64,000 nucleotides of DNA. Source: Rhodoplanes elegans. Lineage in GTDB: Bacteria > Pseudomonadota > Alphaproteobacteria > Rhizobiales > Xanthobacteraceae. The DNA lies in contig NZ_NHSK01000076.1 in the NCBI RefSeq assembly GCF_016653355.1, positions 62,001-126,000 on the forward strand, in the 5' to 3' direction. The notes under the pieces were generated by a model. The model was not told the origin of the DNA. It did no database searches and saw nothing but the letters and a program-made list of their open reading frames with translations. The position numbers and the translations under genes are program-made. Each line of letters begins with the position of its first letter. Positions within the stretch are counted from its first letter, which is position 1. This document shows positions 16,767 to 25,459 of the stretch, piece after piece.

Positions 16767-17023
16767 GCGCCGACCCGGTCACCCGCCGTGCCTTCCTCGC
16801 CTTCCGGCTCGCCGGCGCGCCCGACCGGGAGCCCCGCGAGGAGACCGCCCCCGAGACCCCCGACGACCCCTTCGCCTCCTACGACATCGCGTGTGCGCTG
16901 GTGAACGAGGCGCGACCGTTCCTCGCCGACGAGGCCCGCCGGTACGAAATCAGCATGGAGAACCGAACCGACCTCGAGATCTGTAAGGCGATCTTCGCCA
17001 AGGCTGCGCCGCCGACCGACTGA
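16763..17023 (+). CDS. Small unknown protein with RRAF-type N-terminus
   Basis: 86-aa protein coupled by ATGA overlap to the gene before it and preceded by AGGGAGG. The start MSADPVTRRAFLAFRLAG resembles a twin-arginine motif but lacks the hydrophobic core of a Tat signal. Residues 20-40 are a Pro/Glu-rich linker, followed by a helical part with two cysteines (DIACALVNEARPF, DLEICKAIF). Similar RR-F starts occur in small redox-chaperone proteins such as NapF, but no iron-sulfur cysteines are present. Function unknown; context suggests an accessory factor for the membrane/MBL pair downstream. Confidence 0.65.
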   Translation: MSADPVTRRAFLAFRLAGAPDREPREETAPETPDDPFASYDIACALVNEARPFLADEARRYEISMENRTDLEICKAIFAKAAPPTD

Positions 17024-17113
17024 CGCATCCCCCGACGACAGCCGACCGACACGGGCCTCGGCGTCCGAACTGTGTCGAAGAGCACTGTGTCGAACCTACC
17101 CAGGGAGGCCCAC

Positions 17114-18433
17114 ATGGGGGCTCAATCCGGAACCGCGACGGAGCGGTACGGCGAGGGGTGGCTGGAGGAGCGCAAGCTGACCGCCCGCTGGCCGTGGCCC
17201 GTAACGCATGCCGTCAACGTCGTCTGCCTGCTGTCCGTGTTCTTCGTGACCTGGTGGATCTTCCAGGATCCGCGCGGGATCATGCGGCTCTACACGCCGT
17301 ATGTCGGCTACATGTACACCCGTTGGCTGCTCATCATCCTGATCTGGATGGTCTACATCTTCCAGTTCTGGCCGATGCGCCGCGTGCAGCTCGAGACCTG
17401 GCATCCGCTGGTCAAGGCGATGATCGCGCTGCCGGTCGCCGTCGCGATCATGTTGCTGGTGATCCACGGGTTCTTCCAGTGGTTCCTGGGCTCGCTCGGG
17501 ATCACCTACTTCAACCCCGAGCGCACCGCCGCCTTCCCGCGCATGACCCGGTTCTTCGCCGAGGAGTACGCGGCGCTCGCGATCCTGATGTTCGCCGCGC
17601 TGGCGAGCTGGCTGTCGCCGGCCTGGGTGGTCGGCATGGAGCGGGCGCCGTGGCGGAACGAGCCCCAGCCCGTGCAGGGAATCACGATTCTGATCGTGAC
17701 CTTCTTCCTCTCGACGGTGCTGTATTTCGTCACCATGCATCCGCACATGGGCATCCTCTACTATCCGTGGCAGCAGTTCACCGCGGTATCGCCACCCTAC
17801 TGGGAGGATTTCGCCAACACGGTCAGTGGCAACTTTCACATCTCGTGGATTATGTGCGCGACCGTCGTCGTCTGGTTGGTCGAGACGGTCTGGGAGCGTT
17901 GGCCGTTCAAGCTGATCAGGCACGCCTGGACGCGTCGGGTCGTCACCTTCTTCGGCATCGTGGCGATCGCCTGGGCCTTCCACCTGTTCTTCTACTTCGC
18001 GCTGGAGCTCTACATGGGGCCGGTGATCCGCGGCACCCGCAACGAGAACGCGCCCGATTGGCGGTGGCTTCACGTCGGCGAGATCATGATCTTCTTCCTG
18101 CTGCCGGCGCTCTATCTCCACTTCTACTGCGGCAACAGGCCGACCCGGTTCTCGACGCCCGTCAACGTGGCGCTGCGGACCCTGATCGTCGCGATCGGCG
18201 GCGTCGCGCTGATGATCGTCTATTACAACATCAGCCACCTCGCTCTGGGGACCCAGCGCGGCGTCTCGCAACCCGAGCAGTTCCCGATGATCCCGACCAT
18301 CTGGCTCATCAACGTGATGCTGCTGCATCACTGGTACATGGACAACTGGCCGGCTTGGCGCCTGACGGTCCCGCGGACCGCCGAGGACGCCGCGCCCGTG
18401 CGGCCGCAGATCGCCGCCGTTCCGGCCGAGTGA
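17114..18433 (+). CDS. Ten-helix histidine-rich membrane protein, unknown
   Basis: 439-aa integral membrane protein with about 10 predicted helices. The ATG at 17114 has AGGGAGG at ideal spacing; an in-frame ATG at 17072 is rejected. Histidines and aromatic residues lie within or at the ends of helices: FVTMHPHMGILYYPWQQF, GNFHISWIM, AWAFHLFFYFALELYMG, WLHVGEIMIFFLLP, LYLHFYCGN, YYNISHLALG, LLHHWYMDNWPAW. That pattern is common in haem-, metal- or quinone-binding membrane enzymes. I do not recognise the family; length and motifs do not match Amo/Pmo, NarI or cytochrome b. It is followed by a 40-aa peptide and an exported MBL protein, which suggests a membrane complex. Confidence 0.75.
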   Translation: MGAQSGTATERYGEGWLEERKLTARWPWPVTHAVNVVCLLSVFFVTWWIFQDPRGIMRLYTPYVGYMYTRWLLIILIWMVYIFQFWPMRRVQLETWHPLVKAMIALPVAVAIMLLVIHGFFQWFLGSLGITYFNPERTAAFPRMTRFFAEEYAALAILMFAALASWLSPAWVVGMERAPWRNEPQPVQGITILIVTFFLSTVLYFVTMHPHMGILYYPWQQFTAVSPPYWEDFANTVSGNFHISWIMCATVVVWLVETVWERWPFKLIRHAWTRRVVTFFGIVAIAWAFHLFFYFALELYMGPVIRGTRNENAPDWRWLHVGEIMIFFLLPALYLHFYCGNRPTRFSTPVNVALRTLIVAIGGVALMIVYYNISHLALGTQRGVSQPEQFPMIPTIWLINVMLLHHWYMDNWPAWRLTVPRTAEDAAPVRPQIAAVPAE

Positions 18434-18444
18434 GGAGATTCGTC

Positions 18445-18567
18445 ATGTCCGACACCCTCAAGATGAGCTCCGGCTTCGTGGTCGGCATCGGCGTGGGCAT
18501 CGCCCTCTACTTCGCCGTGGTCGCGCTGCTGCCGATCGTCGGCAAGATGAACCTGGTCTTCCTGTGA
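18445..18567 (+). CDS. 40-aa single-TM peptide
   Basis: Short gene between the 10-TM protein and the MBL protein, 11 bp after the former, with ribosome site TGAGGAGA. One membrane helix, GFVVGIGVGIALYFAVVALL, with a short polar N-terminus. Such peptides (compare CydX, CcoQ or PufX in other systems) stabilise membrane complexes. Its conserved place between two larger genes supports that it is real. No named family. Confidence 0.7.
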   Translation: MSDTLKMSSGFVVGIGVGIALYFAVVALLPIVGKMNLVFL

Positions 18568-18626
18568 CGGCGGCGCGCGGTGCCGCGCGCCGGCGCCGCG
18601 CCCGTGTCACGACACGGAGCTTCGTC

Positions 18627-19880
18627 ATGTCCGAACAGAAACCCGAGGTCAGCCGCCGCACCTTCGCGGGCGGCGTCGCGGCCGGCACGCTCGCCGGCGC
18701 GGTCGGCACCATGGGCGTGTACTCCTACTCGCCGTGGCGCCAGCGTCACTTCGTCAAGGCCGAGCCGACCCGCCGTCAGATCGGCGAGGTGAAGAGCGTC
18801 AAGGTGACCAACATCAGCGAGACGAGCTGGTTCGACAACCGCACGCTGATGAGCGACATCCGCGGCGCCGGCGGCCTCCTGGTCAACCAGTACACCTACA
18901 ACTGGGCGCCGTTCACCGACGTCAAGGGCAAGCTCGGCAAGGGCAGCTACGAGCAGGGCGTACGCAACATCCAGCCCTATCTCGCCAAGGCCAATCTGGA
19001 GGACGCCTGGGCGTTCCAGATGGAGAATGCCGTCAACCCGCTCAACTCGGGCGGCTTCTCGGCGCTGATCGAGGTCGAGACACTGGAGGGTGAGACCAAG
19101 CGGATCCTTCTCGACTCCGGCTGGTCCTTCGACTGGATCGACAAGTCGTTCCAGCGCGAGGGCATCGACAAGATGCTGGCCGAGAACAAGATCGACATCT
19201 TCATCGTCTCGCACGAGCACTTCGACCACTTCTGGGGCGTCCCGGTCGTGTTCAAGTACGCGCCGACTATCAAGACCTACTATCCGAAGGGGTTCTATGC
19301 CGAGGGTCTCGACTACTTCAACGTCGCCGGCCACCGCGGCGAGCGCATCGAGACCCAGCCCGGCCTCACCGTGTTGTTCCCGGGCGCCGCGCTCTACAAC
19401 TTCCAGACCCCGATCATCTGCCGAGTGTTCGGCGAGCAGTCGCTGTTCTTCAACGTGAAGGACCGCGGCCTCGTCACCATCACGGGCTGCTGCCATCAGG
19501 GCATTCTGCAGTTCGCGTCGGTGGCGCAGCGCGCCGTCGAGGCCAAGAAGCTCTACGGCCTTTATGGCGGCCTGCACGTCTCGCCGTTCGAGGAGTGGGA
19601 TCCGAAATACGACGACCTCGTCGCCGTGTTCAAGAAATGGGGCTTCGAGAAGGTCGCTTGCAATCACTGCACCGGCATTCTCACGGCCCGCAAGCTGCAG
19701 GAGGCCGGCATCGGCATCGTCAGCGGCACGGCGCGGTACCGCTCCAAGGATACGGCCTATCTGGGCAACGGCGACCAGGTGACGTTCGCCATGAACGACG
19801 ACGACAAGCCGGCCGTGCTGGTCCCGGGCGGCTCGGCGTCGGCGGCGCCGGCCCAGGCCGGCGGCGGCGTCAAATACTGA
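18627..19880 (+). CDS. Tat-exported metallo-beta-lactamase-fold protein
   Basis: 417-aa protein with a Tat signal (SRRTFAGGVAAGTLAGAVG, residues 10-28) and an MBL-fold domain. Metal-ligand motifs: HEHFDH at about residues 196-201, GCCHQG at about 287-292, and GGLHVS near 316. The ACNHCTGIL block near 344 is typical of the MBL branch that includes dihydropteridine ribofuranosylaminobenzene phosphate synthase-like proteins. The enzyme would act in the periplasm or be membrane-anchored by its uncleaved signal. The C-terminus is a Gly/Ala-rich tail. It ends the cassette and is followed by a strong hairpin. Substrate unknown; the linked 10-TM protein suggests a membrane-bound process. Confidence 0.85.
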   Translation: MSEQKPEVSRRTFAGGVAAGTLAGAVGTMGVYSYSPWRQRHFVKAEPTRRQIGEVKSVKVTNISETSWFDNRTLMSDIRGAGGLLVNQYTYNWAPFTDVKGKLGKGSYEQGVRNIQPYLAKANLEDAWAFQMENAVNPLNSGGFSALIEVETLEGETKRILLDSGWSFDWIDKSFQREGIDKMLAENKIDIFIVSHEHFDHFWGVPVVFKYAPTIKTYYPKGFYAEGLDYFNVAGHRGERIETQPGLTVLFPGAALYNFQTPIICRVFGEQSLFFNVKDRGLVTITGCCHQGILQFASVAQRAVEAKKLYGLYGGLHVSPFEEWDPKYDDLVAVFKKWGFEKVACNHCTGILTARKLQEAGIGIVSGTARYRSKDTAYLGNGDQVTFAMNDDDKPAVLVPGGSASAAPAQAGGGVKY

Positions 19881-19906
19881 AAGACGGGCGTCGAGAGGAC
19901 ACCCCT

Positions 19907-19943
19907 CCGTTGCTCCGGCCGGAGGATCCGGCCGGGGCAACGG
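19907..19943. terminator. Strong hairpin between convergent genes
   Basis: Arms at 19907-19923 and 19927-19943 pair over 17 bp with one mismatch around a 3-base loop. No T-tract. Lies between the MBL gene and the convergent thioesterase gene, so it can end transcripts from both sides. Confidence 0.75.
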
Positions 19944-19973
19944 TACGAGGCAGCCTGCGGTCATAACCGCGTG

Positions 19974-20456
19974 TCATCGATGTGGCGCCGGCGGCGCGGC
20001 GCCGAAATCCGCCGGCATCTGCACCGCGACGACGGTGCCACGGGCCGTGACCACGCCGCCCGCTCGCAGCTCGGTCTCCACCACGACCTTGCGGCCCTTA
20101 ATCTCGACGGCGCGTCCGCGGATCTCGAGCGCACCGTCGATCGGGGTCGGCTTCAGGTAATCGACATGCAGCGAGCCGGTGACGAAGCGGAACGGCGGCA
20201 GCGTGTCGAGGCCGCGGCCGTCCTGGCGATACATCGCGGCGGCAGCCGTCGCGGTGCTGTGGCAGTCGATCAGCGAGGCGACGAGCCCGCCATATACGAA
20301 GCCAGGGATCGCGGTGTGATAGGGCTCCGGCGTGAAGCGCGTGACGGTCTCGTCGCCGTTCCACACGGTCTTGATTTGGTGTCCGTGCGCGTTGAGCCGC
20401 CCGCAGCCGAAGCAGTGGGCGACGGCGTCGGGATAGTGGTCCTGAAACGCATCCAT
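19974..20456 (-). CDS. PaaI-type hotdog thioesterase
   Basis: 160-aa hotdog-fold protein of the PaaI group of acyl-CoA thioesterases. Landmarks are HCFGCGRLNAHG near residue 12, a G-x-x-x-G-G-hydrophobic block (GFVYGGLVASLIDCHSTATA), and LHVDYLKPTPI in the central helix-strand region. The ATG at 20456 is chosen over the open frame to 20546, because MDAFQDHYPDAVAHCFGCG is the usual family start. The substrate is an acyl-CoA of unknown type. Convergent with the MBL cassette, divergent from the secreted protein next door. Confidence 0.85.
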   Translation of the reverse strand: MDAFQDHYPDAVAHCFGCGRLNAHGHQIKTVWNGDETVTRFTPEPYHTAIPGFVYGGLVASLIDCHSTATAAAAMYRQDGRGLDTLPPFRFVTGSLHVDYLKPTPIDGALEIRGRAVEIKGRKVVVETELRAGGVVTARGTVVAVQMPADFGAAPPAPHR

Positions 20457-20720
20457 GCACGTGTCCCTGGTCGGTCGACGGGGCGGCATTGTCGCGACGC
20501 GCGCGGGGCGCCTGTGCCGGGCGGCGCGCATCGATGGCGGCGGCAACGGACGCGGTGACGCGCGACGATGTCCCTGAACGAGGCCGTCAGGCTAACGTCA
20601 GCCCGTCCGGCACACAATGTCGTCGGTCGCTCTCGACGGTGCGGTCATCTCGATCGCAGCGCCGCCGAGCGCGACGGCCACGGGGCCGTGGAGGGACGGG
20701 GGCAGGACAGGAGACCTGCG

Positions 20721-21224
20721 ATGAGACACTTTCGTTCGCGTGCCGCGCTCGGCGTGCTGATCGTCGTTGTGGCGGCCGGATCGGCGTTTGCCCAGAAGGG
20801 GACCGGGGAGGCCACCGGGATCGCCCGCCGGGCCGAGAAGCCGCCCATCGTCACGCTGTCCGGGGCCGTGACGGAGACCAAGATCGGGCCCTGCAAGCTG
20901 ACCACCGGACGCGCCTCGGAAGGCGCGCATCTGATCGTCCAGACCGGTGACAAGACGATCAATCTCCACCTCGGCCCGTCGGCGGCCGTCGCCGACGTCC
21001 TGAAGGCCGCGCCGGTCGGCCGCTCCATCACGGTCGACGGGTTCCGCACCGACCGCATGCCGACCGACGCCTATGTCGCCAAGTCCGTGAAGGTCGACGA
21101 TCGGACGTTCACGTTGCGTGACGACTCGCTCCGGCCGACTTGGGCGGCGGGCCGCGGCCGCGGGCGCGGCGCGTGGTCCGGTCGCGGTCCGGGATGGCGG
21201 CGCGGATACGGCGGCTGCTTCTGA
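20721..21224 (+). CDS. Secreted hypothetical protein with Gly/Arg-rich tail
   Basis: 167-aa exported protein. The signal peptide SRAALGVLIVVVAAGSAFA ends at residue 25 with an AFA-Q cleavage site. The mature part has a small beta domain (residues 45-135: PIVTLSGAVTETKIGPCKL, KTINLHLGPSAAVADVLK, SITVDGFRTDRM) resembling magnetosome/OB-like proteins with a DNA/RNA/Mg-binding type fold, but no named family. The last 30 residues are repeats of GRG and ARG-type, ending in GGCF. Ribosome site CAGGAGA supports the start. Function unknown. Confidence 0.7.
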   Translation: MRHFRSRAALGVLIVVVAAGSAFAQKGTGEATGIARRAEKPPIVTLSGAVTETKIGPCKLTTGRASEGAHLIVQTGDKTINLHLGPSAAVADVLKAAPVGRSITVDGFRTDRMPTDAYVAKSVKVDDRTFTLRDDSLRPTWAAGRGRGRGAWSGRGPGWRRGYGGCF

Positions 21225-21251
21225 AGGCACGAGCTGCTGGGGCGGGTCGGC

Positions 21252-21284
21252 GGCGCGGCCGGTCGCCGACGTCGACCGGCCGCG
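21252..21284. terminator. GC-rich hairpin, 13-bp arms
   Basis: Perfect arms at 21252-21264 and 21272-21284 with a 7-base loop, 28 bp after the stop of the secreted protein gene. No T-tract. Confidence 0.65.
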
Positions 21285-21438
21285 CGGGCCGATGCCGAGA
21301 AGGGCCGATGCGCCGGGGCGGCGACACGCCGGCGCATCTCCGTGGCCCCGCTGCTCCAAGGTGACTTGGTCGCAGACCGCCGTGTCGGGTGACCTAAAAC
21401 CCGCTCATCGGACAGAGGCATCGACAAGCGAGGACGAC

Positions 21439-21633
21439 ATGCTTGCGAAGAACATGGGACTGATCGACCGGGTGCTGCGCGCCGTGCTCGGCGCGGGCCT
21501 GATCGCGTGGGCGCTGGCCGGCGGCCCGGTCTGGGCCTGGATCGGCGTCGTTCCGCTGTTCACCGCCGCGGTCGCGCGCTGCCCGCTCTACTCGATCGTC
21601 GGTATCAAGACCTGCGCGGTCTCGAAGGCCTGA
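21439..21633 (+). CDS. YgaP-like DUF2892 inner-membrane protein
   Basis: 64-aa protein of the DUF2892 family: N-terminal NMGLIDRVLRAVLGAG, two membrane helices (LIAWALAGGPVWAWIG and VVPLFTAAVARCPLYSIVG), and a C-terminal CPLYSIVGIKTC with the two family-typical cysteines. Members are often tied to rhodanese or sulfide stress proteins, but no such partner is adjacent here. Start ATG at 21439 has GAGGA upstream. Confidence 0.85.
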   Translation: MLAKNMGLIDRVLRAVLGAGLIAWALAGGPVWAWIGVVPLFTAAVARCPLYSIVGIKTCAVSKA

Positions 21634-21657
21634 CGCTCCGGCCGTCCCGATGCGGTC

Positions 21658-21681
21658 GGCGCCCGCCGTGTCGGGGGCGCC
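21658..21681. terminator. Hairpin between DUF2892 gene and cydC
   Basis: GGCGCCC at 21658-21664 pairs with GGGCGCC at 21675-21681. Between convergent genes. Short arms, so moderate support. Confidence 0.4.
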
Positions 21682-21732
21682 GCGCCGAGTTCGATCGAAC
21701 CGTTCGGCCCATCGTCCCGACCGTGAGTCCTC

Positions 21733-23472
21733 TCACGACTGTCGCGTCGTCGGTCCTGGGCCGCTGTGGGCTCCGCCGGCGTCGGCGCCGGTCGTCGTTC
21801 GCGGGTCGAGACGCGAGACCACCCGGCCGTCCTCCAGCCGGACGATCGCGTCCATGCGATCGAGCCGCGCCGGCCGGTGGGTCAGCAGCATGAGCGACCC
21901 GACGCCGGGGTCGTCGAGTAGTGCATCGAGCAGCCGCGCCTCGGTGTCGGGGTCGAGCCCCTCGGTCGGCTCGTCGAGAATCAGGATCGGCCGGCTTGCG
22001 ACCAGGGCGCGGGCGACGAGCAGGCGGCGGATCTCGCCGCCCGAGAGCTTGGCGCCATGGGCGCCCACGAAAGTGTCGAAGCCGTCCGACAGCGCCTCGA
22101 CGAAGGGCAGGATCTGCGCGATCCGGCACGCCGCGCGCAGGCGCTCCTCGTCGGCGTTCGGATCACCGAGCAGCAGATTGTCCCGGATCGTCGCGGCGAA
22201 CAGATGGTCGCGCTGGCCGACGAAGGCGATCCGGCTGCGCACCGCCTCGCCGGTCAGGCCGCCATAGGGGACGCCGCCGAGCGCGAGCCCGCCCGCGTGC
22301 GGGAGCGCGAAGCGCATCGCGAGCTGCGCCAGCGTCGATTTCCCCGCGCCGCTCGGCCCGACCACGGCGATCCGCCGGCCGGCCGGGAGGTCGAGCGTCA
22401 CGCCGTCGAGCGTGTCGCGCGATGCGCCGGGATAGCGGAACGTGACGGCGTCGAAGTGCAGATGGGTGGCGGACGGCACCGGCACGGGGTCGGCCGGATC
22501 GGGGGCGCCGGTCGGCCGGTCGGCGATCTCGAACACCCGGCTGGCCGACGCGACGACGGCTGGCATCGCCTGCACGGCGAGCGGGACTGCGGCGACGGCG
22601 TCGAACAGCGCGAGGCCGAGGAGCGCCAGCATCGGCAGGTCGGCCGCCGCCAGCGCTCCGGCCGCCACGACGGGCAGGCCGAGCAGCAGGACCGCCACCA
22701 GCAGGACATGGCCGGCAAGCAGGAGTCCGGCGCTGCTCAGCGCCGCGGTGTTGGACAGCACGCGCTCGTCGGCGACGAGGGCGTCGCTCGCGGCCAGCGT
22801 GGCGCGGCGATGCAGCCCGTCGGGATCGTAGACGGCGAGCTCGGCCAGGCCTTCGACCTCGTCGACGAGACGGGCGCCGAGCGCCGCCGTTCCGGCCGTC
22901 AGCCGGACGGCCGCGGGGGCGCCGGCGCGCAGCAGCACGAGCGGCAGGACGAGGCCGGCGACCGCCAGCAGCACGGCCGCGAGGGCGGCGATCCGCCGGT
23001 CGTAGGCCGCCATCGCGAGGACCGACGGCACCGCGATCGCGAGGCCCGCGGCGAGCGGCCCGACGACGCGCAGGAACGCGTGCTCGAGCCGGTCGATGTC
23101 GCCGCGCAGGCGGGCGAGCAGATCGCCGTCCGTCCGGCCGCGAAGATTTCCCGGGGCGCCGCGCTCCAGCCGCGCGAACAGCCACGGCCGCAGGCCGGCG
23201 ACGAAGCGCAGCGTCGCCTCGTGGCCGATCACCCGCTCGGCGTAGCGGCCGGCGGTGCGGATGATCGCGAGGCCGCGGATCACGGCGGCGGGCGTGAAGA
23301 AGTTCATGGTCACGCCGGCGGCCCCGGCCAGCGCCATGCCGGTGATGAACCAGCCGGCCGTCGCCATGAGGGCCACCTGGGCGAGGCCGACGATCGCGGC
23401 GAGCAGGACGGCGAGCGTCATCCAGGCCGCATGCGGCCGCATCAGTCGAACGAGCCGGAGGACGACCGCCAT
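21733..23472 (-). CDS. cydC: Thiol reductant ABC exporter subunit CydC
   Basis: 579-aa half-transporter that with CydD exports glutathione and cysteine to the periplasm, needed to assemble cytochrome bd. Six membrane helices in the first 300 residues. The ATPase domain is complete: Walker A GPSGAGKST near residue 371, signature LSGGEIRR near 477, Walker B ILILDEPTEGLD. Stop-codon spacing to cydD is 6 bp, so the two are co-translated. Last gene of the cydABXDC operon. Confidence 0.95.
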   Translation of the reverse strand: MAVVLRLVRLMRPHAAWMTLAVLLAAIVGLAQVALMATAGWFITGMALAGAAGVTMNFFTPAAVIRGLAIIRTAGRYAERVIGHEATLRFVAGLRPWLFARLERGAPGNLRGRTDGDLLARLRGDIDRLEHAFLRVVGPLAAGLAIAVPSVLAMAAYDRRIAALAAVLLAVAGLVLPLVLLRAGAPAAVRLTAGTAALGARLVDEVEGLAELAVYDPDGLHRRATLAASDALVADERVLSNTAALSSAGLLLAGHVLLVAVLLLGLPVVAAGALAAADLPMLALLGLALFDAVAAVPLAVQAMPAVVASASRVFEIADRPTGAPDPADPVPVPSATHLHFDAVTFRYPGASRDTLDGVTLDLPAGRRIAVVGPSGAGKSTLAQLAMRFALPHAGGLALGGVPYGGLTGEAVRSRIAFVGQRDHLFAATIRDNLLLGDPNADEERLRAACRIAQILPFVEALSDGFDTFVGAHGAKLSGGEIRRLLVARALVASRPILILDEPTEGLDPDTEARLLDALLDDPGVGSLMLLTHRPARLDRMDAIVRLEDGRVVSRLDPRTTTGADAGGAHSGPGPTTRQS

Positions 23473-23478
23473 GCGCGC

Positions 23479-25293
23479 TCAGCCCATCCAGCCCGGCACG
23501 AAGCCGGCCGACCGCACGAGCGCCGCGAAGCGGCCGTCGGCGGCGCGCAGCTCCGCCTCGGACCCAGCCTCCGCGATCCGGCCGCTCTCCATGACGACGA
23601 TCCGGTCGGCGTGCCGCAGCGTCGCCAGCCGGTGGGCGATCACCAGCATGGTGCGGCTCTCGCGCAGCCGGGCGAGGCTCCGCTGCACCACGGCCTCGGT
23701 CTCCGCGTCGAGATGCGCCGTCGGCTCGTCGAGCAGCACGAGCGGCGCCTCGCGGTAGAAGGCGCGGGCGAGGCCGAGCCGCTGCGCCTCGCCGCCCGAC
23801 AGGGCATGGCCGCCGCTGCCGACGAGTGTATCGAAGCCGTCGGGAAGCGCTGCGATTCGCTCGGCGATCGCCGCCGCGCGGGCCGCCTGCAGGATGCGGT
23901 CGCGGTCGGGGGCGGGGTCGCCGAGGGCGATGTTGGCGGCCACGGTGCCGGTGAACAGGCGCGGGCGCTGCGGGATGTAGGCGATGCGGCGGCGGAAGCC
24001 GGCGAGATCCAGGTCGTCGAGATCGCGGCCGTCGATCAGGACGCGGCCGCTGCTCGGCCGGACGAAGCCCATCAGCAGCGCCAGCAGGCTCGACTTTCCG
24101 GCCCCGGACGCGCCGACGATCGCGATCGTCTCGCCCGCCGCCACGTCGAGGGTCACGCCGTCGAGCGCCACGCGCCCGTCCGGATAGGCGAGCCGCACGT
24201 CGTGGAACGCGACGGCGGTGCCGGCCGACGATGGGGCGTGCAGTGACTGCGCGCGCGGCGCCGGCTCCGTGGGTCCGGCGCGCCGGCCGGCGCGGGCGAG
24301 GTCCGGCATGGCCTCGAAGGCGACCAGCCGCTCCGCCGCGCCGAGCGCCTCCATGCGGGCGTGATAGGCGGTGCCCATGGCGCGCAGCGGCAGGTAGAAC
24401 TCCGGCGCCAGCAGCAGCACGAACAGGCCGTGCTGGTAGCTCATGTCGCCCCACAGCAGGCGGAAGCCGATCAGCACCGCGACGATCGCGATCGACATGG
24501 TGGCGAAGAATTCGAGCGTGAGCGCCGACAGGAAGGCGAGGCGTAGCACCGCCATGGTGTCGCGCCGATAGGCGTCCGCGGCCGCGGCGACCGCCTCGAT
24601 CATCCGCGCCCCGGCATTGTAGGCGCGCAGCGTCGGCAGCCCCTGGATGGCGTCGAGCAGATGGCCGGACATGCGCTGCATGCGGCCCCATTGGCGCTGG
24701 TTCAACGCCTCGGCGCCCTTGCCGATCAGCACCATGAAGACCGGGATCAACGGCGCCGTGACGGCGAAGGCGAGCGCCGAGATCCAGTCGAGCGGCGCGA
24801 CGACGAGAACGATTCCGAGCGGGATCACGGCGGCCTGGACGACGGCCGGCAGGTAGCGCGAGAAGAACGGCTCGACGCCGCGCGCCGCCTCCGAGAGGAT
24901 CGCGACGATCTCGCCGGACGGCCGCTCCGCGAGCCCGGCCGGGCCGGCGCGATCGAGCTTGGCGAGCAGTGCGGCGCGCAGCGCGGGAACCACCCGCATC
25001 GCCGCCGAGAAACCGAACCGGTCGGCCGCCCAGGCGGCCGCGGCGCGCAGCAGCACGACGGCGACCAGCAGCACGAACGGGAGCGCGAGCGAATCGCCGA
25101 GCGGCTCCGTGATGCGGAGCGACTCCGTGACGCGTCCCTCGAACAGCCCGTCGTGCAGGATCGTGGCGACCAGCCACGCCTGCGCCACGACGGCGATGCC
25201 GCCGAGGAGCCCGGCCGCGATCGCGAGGCGCAGCTCGCGCCGCGCGATCGGCCGTAGACCCCTGAGATACGTCGTTTCGGCTCGCGCGGTCAC
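23479..25293 (-). CDS. cydD: Thiol reductant ABC exporter subunit CydD
   Basis: 604-aa partner of CydC. Transmembrane domain in the first 310 residues; ATPase domain with Walker A GASGAGKSS, signature LSGGEAQR and Walker B LVLLDEPTAHLD followed by the H-loop region VIAHRLATL. The start is GTG at 25293. It lies 28 bp after cydX, in the usual order for bd oxidase operons with built-in assembly exporter. Confidence 0.95.
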   Translation of the reverse strand: MTARAETTYLRGLRPIARRELRLAIAAGLLGGIAVVAQAWLVATILHDGLFEGRVTESLRITEPLGDSLALPFVLLVAVVLLRAAAAWAADRFGFSAAMRVVPALRAALLAKLDRAGPAGLAERPSGEIVAILSEAARGVEPFFSRYLPAVVQAAVIPLGIVLVVAPLDWISALAFAVTAPLIPVFMVLIGKGAEALNQRQWGRMQRMSGHLLDAIQGLPTLRAYNAGARMIEAVAAAADAYRRDTMAVLRLAFLSALTLEFFATMSIAIVAVLIGFRLLWGDMSYQHGLFVLLLAPEFYLPLRAMGTAYHARMEALGAAERLVAFEAMPDLARAGRRAGPTEPAPRAQSLHAPSSAGTAVAFHDVRLAYPDGRVALDGVTLDVAAGETIAIVGASGAGKSSLLALLMGFVRPSSGRVLIDGRDLDDLDLAGFRRRIAYIPQRPRLFTGTVAANIALGDPAPDRDRILQAARAAAIAERIAALPDGFDTLVGSGGHALSGGEAQRLGLARAFYREAPLVLLDEPTAHLDAETEAVVQRSLARLRESRTMLVIAHRLATLRHADRIVVMESGRIAEAGSEAELRAADGRFAALVRSAGFVPGWMG

Positions 25294-25321
25294 GGGCCCG
25301 GCTGCTGCGTCCAGAACGCGA

Positions 25322-25438
25322 TCAGATCCGGCCGCCGTCCGGCGGCTCGAATTCGCTCTGGAACTCGTACCACATCACGTTGATGACGCCGAAGGCGAGC
25401 GCCGCCGTCACCCCGAGGATCCAGGCAAAGTACCACAT
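25322..25438 (-). CDS. cydX: Cytochrome bd small subunit CydX
   Basis: 38-aa membrane peptide of cytochrome bd. The start MWYFAWILG is diagnostic of CydX/CbdX; one helix follows (VTAALAFGVINVMWYEF) and a Glu-rich end (QSEFEPPDGG). It stabilises the haem b595/d centre in characterised bd oxidases. Too short for routine gene calling. Lies 21 bp after cydB. Confidence 0.93.
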   Translation of the reverse strand: MWYFAWILGVTAALAFGVINVMWYEFQSEFEPPDGGRI

Positions 25439-25459
25439 GGTCGGCTCCGGTTCCGGGTT

